Source: a virus. Taken from it: DNA of 31,095 nt. Position numbers and translations under genes: made by a program. Of this stretch, positions 14,894 through 21,375 are shown in pieces; the stretch's first letter is position 1, and every line of letters starts with the position of its first letter. The notes beneath the pieces were generated by a model. It worked only from the letters and a program-made list of their open reading frames with translations, had not been told where the DNA came from and did not search any database. Location of the stretch: IMG/VR virus record IMGVR_UViG_3300030333_005140, positions 1 through 31,095 of that record. One strand, 5' to 3'.

Positions 14894-15279
14894 CAGCTAA
14901 ACTCAGGAAACCGATCATATGAATAGAACCATTTCCTGCCTTTTGTTTGATTGTTCTTGCCAGTTGTGATCGCCAAACTCAATGCATGCGAATTATCGTA
15001 TGGATAATATGCAATTATATCTTTTGGCAAATAGTATACTGCTACCACATCAATTCGATTCCTATTCTTATATTTGGTTAGATTTACCTCGATCGCAGTA
15101 CCTCTTTTTAATTGCATCACTGTTTTGACCTGCACCCGCTTCATTGCGCCACTATTCAACTCCACCACCAGATCTACTTGATCAACATCTACAACTGGCG
15201 CATAAATATTATATCCTTGCCGTATCAAATCTTTTTGCACCGCAAGTTCACCCAATGCGCCTTTGTTCAAGCTATGCAA
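14893..15279 (-). CDS. PD-(D/E)XK nuclease of the I-Ssp6803I-like type (128 aa)
   Basis: KGALGELAVQKDLIRQGYNI (Glu11), QVDLVVE (Asp36) and KRVQVKT (Gln50, Lys52) give the E, D, QxK active site seen in the PD-(D/E)XK homing endonuclease I-Ssp6803I and its relatives. A longer open frame extends upstream to 15615 but only as a shadow of the previous nuclease gene. I place the start at TTG 15279 (GGCGGA upstream) or TTG 15270, right at that gene's stop. Possible roles: Holliday-junction or mismatch-type cleavage, or homing endonuclease acting in trans on the intron site in the capsid gene. Confidence 0.7.
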   Translation of the reverse strand: MHSLNKGALGELAVQKDLIRQGYNIYAPVVDVDQVDLVVELNSGAMKRVQVKTVMQLKRGTAIEVNLTKYKNRNRIDVVAVYYLPKDIIAYYPYDNSHALSLAITTGKNNQTKGRKWFYSYDRFPEFS

Positions 15280-15739
15280 ACAGATCCGCCATAGAACTAA
15301 GTTGGCTTTGCTGCATCGTGTACTTAGGACCATACCCCATGTCTTGCAAGTTAACATCTTGTAGTAATTGCGTTGATGTTGCTCCGCCAAGGATAGTAAA
15401 GGTTGGAAACGATACATGCACCAAAATGAATATATCGCAGTCGTTTGGATTCTTCTTTGTTTTCGCTTGTAAGTATCCAGGGTTATAGGAAGTGGTTTTA
15501 ACATCGACCTTTTTACCTTTAACTTTAAGATCGTATCCACTATAGTGCGGTCCAATACTAAGGTCGGGATACCTGTTGAAGTATTTACATACTGCGATCT
15601 CACCACCTGCACCATTTATGTCAGGTTCTATCTTGCGTGGTCCGTGAGAGATCACTCCATTGGTCTGGTTCTGTAGCATCCTCGCTGCTCCCGTCTGCAC
15701 TGCTATCTGCGCTTCCAGGTGGTTCAGTTTTATTTGCAT
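15272..15739 (-). CDS. PD-(D/E)XK nuclease-like protein, restriction type (155 aa)
   Basis: NGAGGEIAVCKYF (Glu47), SGYDLKV (Asp70) and KKVDVKT (Asp79, Lys81) form a textbook PD-(D/E)XK core, distinct from the QxK type of its neighbour. The start at 15739 is preferred because GAGGAA lies seven bases upstream; an earlier start at 15868 would be only a shadow of the preceding gene. It still overlaps the disordered tail of that gene by 119 bases. Likely a DNA endonuclease; whether it serves recombination, host DNA breakdown or restriction with the nearby methyltransferases is open. Confidence 0.7.
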   Translation of the reverse strand: MQIKLNHLEAQIAVQTGAARMLQNQTNGVISHGPRKIEPDINGAGGEIAVCKYFNRYPDLSIGPHYSGYDLKVKGKKVDVKTTSYNPGYLQAKTKKNPNDCDIFILVHVSFPTFTILGGATSTQLLQDVNLQDMGYGPKYTMQQSQLSSMADLFA

Positions 15740-16049
15740 GTGGTTGTTCCTCGTGATCAAGTGCGGCATATAATACCATATAGTTCGCCACATCAAGACA
15801 TCTTTGATATGTGGTCTCATCACTATAGGTCTTGCCAGTTTTAGCATCGTTGCATAGTGCATCGACATGTTTTAAGATATAAACCATCATTGACTGCTTT
15901 GCCGTATTCCCAAGTCGTTCCGCAACGTGCTTGAAATTGTAGAATTTATCTTCATTGCTAATGGTATATTCTATTGATTTACTGTCGCTGATATGCGATG
16001 CGGTTTCAAAGAAATTCTCTCTAAATCTATTAAAGTCATCATACTTCAT
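15621..16049 (-). CDS. Nmad1/DUF1599-like protein (142 aa)
   Basis: EYTISNEDKFYNFKHVAERL, then QSMMVYILKHVDALCND, and DVANYMVLYAAL match a common phage family (EYxxxEDRxxNFxxxAxxLG, KHxxSI, DxxNYxxLxxAL) known as DUF1599 or nucleotide-modification-associated domain 1, an all-helical MazG-like fold. It may bind or process nucleotides in base-modification pathways. The C-terminal 45 residues are a Ser/Asp/Glu-rich disordered tail whose DNA doubles as the start of the next gene. It begins directly after the stop of the 44-aa ORF (TAAATG). Confidence 0.7.
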   Translation of the reverse strand: MKYDDFNRFRENFFETASHISDSKSIEYTISNEDKFYNFKHVAERLGNTAKQSMMVYILKHVDALCNDAKTGKTYSDETTYQRCLDVANYMVLYAALDHEEQPHANKTEPPGSADSSADGSSEDATEPDQWSDLSRTTQDRT

Positions 16050-16184
16050 TTATCTACTCCCAAGCATTCCACCATTAGACCAACCTTTACATATTCTCTT
16101 TCTGCGACCAGGATGCTTTAGCTCTGGTAGGCCTTTACCAGTAGCGTCTAATCTTCTTTTATTTTTCTTACGCGTCAGCTTCAC
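16050..16184 (-). CDS. Small basic protein with GTG start (44 aa)
   Basis: A GTG at 16184 overlaps the stop of the previous gene (GTGA), is preceded by AGGAGAGGAAG, and the frame ends in TAA abutting the next ATG. The product, starting (M)KLTRKKNKRRL and including HPGRRKRICKGW, is strongly basic. The precise packing in the operon makes it credible. Nucleic-acid binding is likely from charge alone. Confidence 0.55.
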   Translation of the reverse strand: MKLTRKKNKRRLDATGKGLPELKHPGRRKRICKGWSNGGMLGSR

Positions 16185-16471
16185 TCTTCCTCTCCTTTAT
16201 CCCAATCAACCATTTCATTTAAAACATCTAAATTTATTTTTAACGAAGCGATCTGCGCATCCATCTCAACGATAGCGTTTGTGATATTACCATGCATTTT
16301 TATGCGCTCCTTGACTATTTTTTCTGAGTACTTTGGCCAATTATATTCCTCGTCGATCACTTCAATAGAAGCACGTTTTGCTTCAACAACATCTGTATGT
16401 TCGCTACAACATGAACATATTGGTGTTTCATATTCTTTTAATTGCGCACCGCAACAACTACTCACCTGCAT
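16181..16471 (-). CDS. Zinc-ribbon protein with helical tail (96 aa)
   Basis: The start QVSSCCGAQLKEY and ICSCCSEH give a CC-x-C-x-C type zinc ribbon (about residues 6-24) like those of many small phage proteins. It is followed by a helical, acidic C-terminus (IVEMDAQIASLKINLDVLNE) that could form a coiled coil. It is co-transcribed with the genes on both sides and overlaps each. Function unknown. Confidence 0.65.
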   Translation of the reverse strand: MQVSSCCGAQLKEYETPICSCCSEHTDVVEAKRASIEVIDEEYNWPKYSEKIVKERIKMHGNITNAIVEMDAQIASLKINLDVLNEMVDWDKGEEE

Positions 16472-16667
16472 TTTTCTCTCCTTTTTTATCTATTGCTCTT
16501 AATATCTCATCGCAAGTGTCCATTGCTACTTGTATGCGAAAATTTTCGTTTAATACGATTTTACTGGTTTCTGTAACTGCATGTTCTTTTAAAACCTTAT
16601 CGATACATTTACTTATTAGCGAAACCATCGCTGCTCTTGGATTTCTCTTTCTCATTGGATATGGCAT
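16458..16667 (-). CDS. Unknown helical protein (69 aa)
   Basis: The protein begins MPYPMRKRNPRAAMVSLISK and continues as a mixed-charge helix, ending KKGEKNAGE. A second ATG four codons in is an alternative start. It overlaps the zinc-ribbon gene by 14 bases and has GGAGAG upstream. No motif is recognised. Confidence 0.55.
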   Translation of the reverse strand: MPYPMRKRNPRAAMVSLISKCIDKVLKEHAVTETSKIVLNENFRIQVAMDTCDEILRAIDKKGEKNAGE

Positions 16668-16676
16668 ACTCTCTCC

Positions 16677-17054
16677 TTATAGTTTAGCGGAGCCATGACT
16701 ATCACGATCATTAGACACGCCATTTTCTGGTTTATGGGTTTCTAAGGCTCCGCTATTAAATAAATCTTTCATCCACTCATGCTTGACTATCCATAGCCAA
16801 GGCTTTCTATCCTGGCGCACCATAACTACATCCGCATTCTTAAATGATAAAAAATCTGCCAGTTTCTTTCTTCTTTTTACTTGTACACGTATTGTCAGGT
16901 CACCTTTGGTTGCTTTCACATCAATGTCGCTCTTTTCTCCAAAACTACGACCATCACTTCCCCAACTACGCTCGGCTGTGAAGCCGAGGTCGCGTAATAA
17001 CTCCACGACCTCGACCTCACCTTTATAGCCTTTTCGGGATGCGGAAGAAGGCAT
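16677..17054 (-). CDS. Holliday-junction-resolvase-like PD-(D/E)XK nuclease (125 aa)
   Basis: RKGYKGEVEVVELLRDLGFT (Glu13), KSDIDVKA (Asp43/Asp45) and RVQVKRRK (Gln58, Lys60) follow the archaeal Hjc-type resolvase pattern, in both order and length (about 120 residues). It would resolve recombination or packaging branch points. It shares its ATG region with the stop of the SSB-like gene (ATGA-type overlap). The QxK variant instead of ExK, as also seen in the nuclease at 14893-15279, makes the catalytic metal site slightly atypical. Confidence 0.75.
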   Translation of the reverse strand: MPSSASRKGYKGEVEVVELLRDLGFTAERSWGSDGRSFGEKSDIDVKATKGDLTIRVQVKRRKKLADFLSFKNADVVMVRQDRKPWLWIVKHEWMKDLFNSGALETHKPENGVSNDRDSHGSAKL

Positions 17055-17548
17055 CAGAAAGGTAAGTCTTCTTCCTCTGCGGGCGTACTCTCGAAGACCT
17101 TATCTGGTTCATAGTCCTTCTTAAATTCTGCCAACGCTTCTTTAACATCATCGGTCAAAGGTGACTTCGGACACGGTGTGGTAGTATAAGTAGTATCCAT
17201 TCCATCACCACTACGCGTCACAATGACATCATATTCTGATAGATTTCCCCATTCAGAATTGCGATCCAGCTCAGTCAATTGCTTCTGCACCGTAGATTGT
17301 GTCACATCTAGTATCTTGACACCGTGGCCATCCCATACTGGTACTTGCCAAAAATGCTTTGGCTTCTCACCAGATGGTGCTTCTGCTGCGGTTTTGATAC
17401 GCACTGGCACTTTATCATCCTGCCAATATTGGTAACCCATTATCGGTGTATCTAATATTCGGAATCGATTTTCACCTTTGGCAAATTTCATAAAGCTACT
17501 CTCGCCAGTACTAGGTACATCATAGGTAGGCTCTAATAGTCCACTCAT
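17054..17548 (-). CDS. Single-stranded DNA-binding protein, phage type (164 aa)
   Basis: The protein starts with a segment FMKFAKGENRFRILDTPIMG, typical of phage SSB-like proteins. A beta-rich middle with aromatic residues (FWQVPVWDGHGVKIL) follows, and it ends in the acidic tail TPAEEEDLPF. That tail parallels the conserved acidic C-terminal tip (DDDIPF) of bacterial SSB, which recruits partner enzymes. It coats ssDNA during replication and recombination. Position upstream of the resolvase and the primase-helicase fits. No OB-fold comparison could be run. Confidence 0.75.
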   Translation of the reverse strand: MSGLLEPTYDVPSTGESSFMKFAKGENRFRILDTPIMGYQYWQDDKVPVRIKTAAEAPSGEKPKHFWQVPVWDGHGVKILDVTQSTVQKQLTELDRNSEWGNLSEYDVIVTRSGDGMDTTYTTTPCPKSPLTDDVKEALAEFKKDYEPDKVFESTPAEEEDLPF

Positions 17549-17550
17549 CG

Positions 17551-17769
17551 TTACTCCTTTATTATGTTATATGTATATCCACGGCGATCGATCAAGGCAA
17601 GTATCTTTTTATAAGTAGCATCATCTGTATTAGCCTTCACACCAATGTCTGCTCTATAGACTTTTCGCGCCCTTGGAATGTATGTTTGGGATTCGCCCAA
17701 AAGTTTGCGCACATCTTGTGCAAATTTGAATCTCTCTTCTTTCTCAGGTATGTGGATGGTGAGGAGCAT
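17551..17769 (-). CDS. Unknown small protein (72 aa) with a hairpin leader
   Basis: It begins MLLTIHIPEKEERFKFAQDV and is basic, alpha/beta and without cysteines. Its stop lies two bases before the SSB start, so both are co-transcribed. Directly upstream of the ATG is a long inverted repeat (17770-17840), and there is no free Shine-Dalgarno, so translation may be controlled by RNA folding. I do not recognise the family. Confidence 0.6.
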   Translation of the reverse strand: MLLTIHIPEKEERFKFAQDVRKLLGESQTYIPRARKVYRADIGVKANTDDATYKKILALIDRRGYTYNIIKE

Positions 17770-17840
17770 GGGCAGTGCCTAGTGACGCAAAAGAGAGAGA
17801 GAGTGTAGTTGTGGCAACGTCATTTCAGGCAGCACTGCCC
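17770..17840 (-). repeat. Inverted repeat abutting a start codon, possible translation control
   Basis: GGGCAGTGC (17770-17778) and GCACTGCCC (17832-17840) are perfect complements. Inside them CGTCA and TGACG, and GTTG/CAAC, extend the fold imperfectly. In the leftward transcript the 3' arm ends exactly at the ATG of the 72-aa gene and would hide the AGG that could serve as ribosome site. It is not followed by a T-run, so it is no terminator. Confidence 0.5.
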
Positions 17841-17856
17841 CAGTATAGTACAAAAA

Positions 17857-18045
17857 TTAAAAAGGCCATTCAATAAACTCCATCTTGATTCCCAAGACTC
17901 GTGCAATATTGACCTTATGTTCGTAACGAAACTTACGTTTGCCGCGCATCATTAAAGAAAGCATACTTTTGTCTAAAGCGATCTGCCTAGCTAATTGGTT
18001 TTGTGAAAAACCACACTCTCTCATATGTTGATGTAAAGGCTTCAT
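17857..18045 (-). CDS. Cro/CI-like repressor, XRE family (62 aa)
   Basis: A helix-turn-helix spans about residues 13-33 (FSQNQLARQIALDKSMLSLM), followed by MRGKRKFRYEHKVNIARVLG, the usual XRE layout. At 62 residues it is Cro-sized, with no dimerisation/cleavage domain. The frame extends to a TTG at 18057, but ATG at 18045 is the better start. Its 5' region carries the inverted pair of AGTGTTGACAA sites, so autoregulation is likely. It is the first gene of the early operon. Confidence 0.8.
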   Translation of the reverse strand: MKPLHQHMRECGFSQNQLARQIALDKSMLSLMMRGKRKFRYEHKVNIARVLGIKMEFIEWPF

Positions 18046-18046
18046 A

Positions 18047-18081
18047 AGTGTTGACAAAGTTTAATGCGCCTTGTCAACACT
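18047..18081. promoter_or_regulatory. Paired AGTGTTGACAA operators at the repressor gene
   Basis: AGTGTTGACAA (18047-18057) and its exact reverse complement TTGTCAACACT (18071-18081) are separated by 13 bases. The left arm ends two bases from the repressor ATG. An AT-rich stretch at 18082-18100 (TATAAA, TAATAC on the leftward strand) could supply the -10 box. The pair sits where a repressor would block its own transcription. Confidence 0.65.
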
Positions 18082-18100
18082 AAGCAAGTATTATTTTATA

Positions 18101-19198
18101 TTAGAACTCTTCTTCGATGCGCATTGCTACATTGTATACGTCAGGTGCAACCTGTTGCATATCCAAACTATTTTGGGCAAATCTAGCAAAAATATGTTCA
18201 CTCTCCGCATTACCTGCGGAGCTGTCCTTATCAATAGAAAAAATAAAAGGTAGGTGTTGTCCGTTGGTTAAGTTCCAGATATCTTCCACAACCGCATCAT
18301 CATCAAAGTCTTTTATATGGTACTCGTCTGGCATTACATCGGTTGATGCTAAATAACTAAAGTTCATATCATAAACTAATCGGCCACCATATAAATGTCT
18401 ATTCGATGATGAAGTAGTAAATGGAGATTTAGATGTAGACGATCCTGTTCTGCCGTGACTTGTCATATTAGAAAATCTTTGACCACCTATAGATTGCTGA
18501 AGTGTTACCTGGTCAAACATAATAGACCTTTTTACATTTAAATCTGGACTATGGGGCATATCATAATACTCACCTACCATTATTTGACCTACTGTAAAAT
18601 CTGTGCTACCCCATGTTCCATCTGTTGTGCCTGTAGATGTTTGATCAATAGTTCCTTCAAACTGAATCCCCCAGTATCTTAGGTCTTGCTCATCAAAAAT
18701 TATAATTGTGCTTCCGTCTGCATCTGGTTTTATGGCCACGCTTTTATTATCACTAGCAGAAACTATCGAGTCAGCATTCACTATCTGCGTGACATTCTGA
18801 CTGCCCCAACTAACATCCGATGTATTGGCATTACCAGCATCAACCGCAGTAACACGACTAGATGCACTTCCAGCACTTATTCTTATTTTGCCATTTGAAC
18901 TATTCAAATTATGATTTAAGATAGCAACAAATGATTGCTTCGGGTTCGCACTTTGCATATCTAGAGTTACTAATACTTGGCTATCTGTATCCCCAGATGT
19001 GTCAAATGAAACAAGATTCAAAGGTCTGCCATCAAATAACTCTGCCTCTGAACCTGTTTGAATTCCTCGAAATGCAGATGCTCCCGATCCGCCTGTTGCA
19101 GTTACATCAAATTCTCCATTCTGTGCCACACCTCTACTTAATAGATATTGTATATAATCCACATAAAATCTTGGTGTGCGTATATTCATGTTTGCCAT
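18101..19198 (-). CDS. Tail tip or fibre-associated structural protein (365 aa)
   Basis: This protein is Ser/Thr/Gly/Asp-rich and beta-structured, beginning MANMNIRTPRFYVDYIQYLL. It contains a jelly-roll-like stretch (YWGIQFEGTIDQTSTG, about residue 174) of the kind seen in receptor-binding or baseplate proteins. It is the last gene of the late operon and its start touches the end of the 725-aa tail protein. Its place after tape measure and hub protein suggests a distal tail or host-contact role. The family is not firmly recognised. Confidence 0.65.
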   Translation of the reverse strand: MANMNIRTPRFYVDYIQYLLSRGVAQNGEFDVTATGGSGASAFRGIQTGSEAELFDGRPLNLVSFDTSGDTDSQVLVTLDMQSANPKQSFVAILNHNLNSSNGKIRISAGSASSRVTAVDAGNANTSDVSWGSQNVTQIVNADSIVSASDNKSVAIKPDADGSTIIIFDEQDLRYWGIQFEGTIDQTSTGTTDGTWGSTDFTVGQIMVGEYYDMPHSPDLNVKRSIMFDQVTLQQSIGGQRFSNMTSHGRTGSSTSKSPFTTSSSNRHLYGGRLVYDMNFSYLASTDVMPDEYHIKDFDDDAVVEDIWNLTNGQHLPFIFSIDKDSSAGNAESEHIFARFAQNSLDMQQVAPDVYNVAMRIEEEF

Positions 19199-21375
19199 TA
19201 GCCTACCTCACGTGCTGTTATACTCACTTTTCCTAATGAGCGTTTTAAATCTGTAATCATGTAATAATCTGCCCAATTATCTCCAAAAGGTTCAATAGGC
19301 ATATCACCCGCTGTATTAGAGAATTGAATAATATCACCAGTTTCTAATGCATAACCTTTTGCTGGGTTTACTATATCGCATGAAATAATTTTTTTAATAT
19401 CACCGTATATATTCATGTAATAATCTGCAAAGCCATCATTGGGATTTCCACCACCTGGATCTGCATTACCTGGTTTATTCACATTATAATCTAAATTAAC
19501 CTGTTTAATATTTTCTTTTGCTCCAATATTTAAATTAGAACGAGTTGAGTTCGTGGAATCCTCTGCTGTGACACTGCTCATATAACTACTTTGCGCAGGA
19601 TGTTTTTCGTAACCAATTTCCATTTTTGTTATTAACTCAGAAAATGGTGTAGTAGATATTTGTAGTTTATCTATATCATGCGCATTTAAGGTTGTCGCAA
19701 CATCACCAGAGCTATATGAATTTTTTATGTACCAATAAGACCCAACGCCATCTGCTCTAAACTTGAATATAAATCCAAATTCATATTGAATCTTTTCTAA
19801 AATCTTTCTTAATGAAGATGGTTGTAGCACCCAGGCTCGTATGTTCCATGCACTACTATCAATCCTAGCGTCCTCTATGTCTAGATTACTATTCCAATTA
19901 TAAATATTTCCATCTGTATCATCGTAACCAGTAAACCGAACCAACAAATCTCTATGAGCTTCTAATCCACAGGCTGCAGTACCACTACCACCATTATAGC
20001 TCTTATCTAAACCATCACCACCACAATATAAATATTCAATACTTTTTAAGGCTTGATAACCTTGATCTTTATCTGTAAAGGCTATTTCAGTAGATACTGA
20101 AGCTCTTATATCATATAAACGCGGTGTAAAGGTACATTCACCAGCATCAACACCAGAGTTACTAATTGTGCATTGAATTTGCGTTAAATCAGACCAACCA
20201 TTTGCACTGTCAAAAGACGATAACATGCTTGCACTTGCATCGCTGGTTACAGATATAGACGTTGTTCCAGAGGTTGTAGAGTTAGTTGAATTATCTGTGG
20301 TATTAAATGTATCACTAAAAGACCATGTATTATTAACAAATGTACAAGATTGTGATCCGCTTGAGCCTAATATTCTCGTAATCGTCCAAGAAAACGAAAC
20401 ACCCATACTAACACTATCAACTTTATGATCTGGTCTTAACCATTTTGCCTTATAAGTTTTAGTTGTAGTGCCTACACCTGTTCGATTAATTACTATTTGC
20501 GCAAAACTGCTTGTATCATCTGCCAATGAACTATCAATAACATTGTCACCATTAGTCCAAGTATCGGTCGAAACATCCTCAACAGGTTTCATTTTAAATT
20601 TTTTAGGCATCTTATGATATGCACGCACCGCATAACCATTTTTATAACTTTCATTGGCAGTATCAAAACTTGAAAAGTCATCCATATATACTGGCAAAAA
20701 TCTATCTAAGTTGCGATCGTAATAGTGTGGATAAGCAGTGCTAGAAATGCTATGTATACCAGTTAATGCAAACACTTCATCACCTCGTATTTCATTAACA
20801 GGTATAGGAAATACAGTCATATTAGCTCTATAATCCTGCGAAGTGCTATTAGCGGTATAATTACCATAAGATACTGGAAAATATTTGTTTGTATCTGATG
20901 CTTTAGTTTGTGGTATATCTATATTATCCCAAGGTGATCTCTCTACAATCATTAAATTTATTTGATCATTCGTATGAGATATGTCAACTAATCTACCATT
21001 ATATATCTGCAAGCAATTTGACAGCGTACTGTCTCCATTCAATTGGCTATATATTTTCACAGTACGATTTAAATAGTTATTAGAGCCACTAAAAATTTCA
21101 GCAGAAAAGTCATCACCTTTATATTGAAAATTTGCTAACGTTATAGAAATATTACCTGTTTTAGCAGTGCTATTAGCTAAATTGATCGAGCTTCTTATTG
21201 TTAAATTACTATTAGTTACAACACCATGATAAAATACATTTCCTACAGTAGTGTCACTTAATGCAATTGGAGTAAAGTTACTTTCATCTCCATAGTATAA
21301 TTGAATTATCCAATTTTCAACAATGTTACTTGCTTTCGCTGCTGCGCTATATACTGCTGGTAAGGTAAGACTCAC
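19198..21375 (-). CDS. Large tail tip/hub protein (725 aa)
   Basis: This is the largest protein of the genome. It begins with GTG (MSLTLPAVYSAA), overlapping the tape-measure stop (GTGA). The N-terminal 170 residues resemble distal-tail/baseplate domains (WIIQLYYGDESNFTPIALSD, then NGRLVDISHTNDQINLMIVE). The middle is Ser/Thr-rich and the C-terminal part (LITKMEIGYEKHP, GDIIQFSN) looks like a tail-hub assembly domain. Directly downstream of the tape measure gene is where tail hub proteins lie in siphophages. No peptidase or lysozyme motif was seen. Confidence 0.7.
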   Translation of the reverse strand: MSLTLPAVYSAAAKASNIVENWIIQLYYGDESNFTPIALSDTTVGNVFYHGVVTNSNLTIRSSINLANSTAKTGNISITLANFQYKGDDFSAEIFSGSNNYLNRTVKIYSQLNGDSTLSNCLQIYNGRLVDISHTNDQINLMIVERSPWDNIDIPQTKASDTNKYFPVSYGNYTANSTSQDYRANMTVFPIPVNEIRGDEVFALTGIHSISSTAYPHYYDRNLDRFLPVYMDDFSSFDTANESYKNGYAVRAYHKMPKKFKMKPVEDVSTDTWTNGDNVIDSSLADDTSSFAQIVINRTGVGTTTKTYKAKWLRPDHKVDSVSMGVSFSWTITRILGSSGSQSCTFVNNTWSFSDTFNTTDNSTNSTTSGTTSISVTSDASASMLSSFDSANGWSDLTQIQCTISNSGVDAGECTFTPRLYDIRASVSTEIAFTDKDQGYQALKSIEYLYCGGDGLDKSYNGGSGTAACGLEAHRDLLVRFTGYDDTDGNIYNWNSNLDIEDARIDSSAWNIRAWVLQPSSLRKILEKIQYEFGFIFKFRADGVGSYWYIKNSYSSGDVATTLNAHDIDKLQISTTPFSELITKMEIGYEKHPAQSSYMSSVTAEDSTNSTRSNLNIGAKENIKQVNLDYNVNKPGNADPGGGNPNDGFADYYMNIYGDIKKIISCDIVNPAKGYALETGDIIQFSNTAGDMPIEPFGDNWADYYMITDLKRSLGKVSITAREVG

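Noticed and set aside
15280-15615. N-terminal extension of the 14893-15279 nuclease to 15615
   Set aside because: It lies opposite in frame to the conserved C-terminal half of the upstream nuclease gene and has shadow-like composition; the nuclease domain begins right after that gene's stop.
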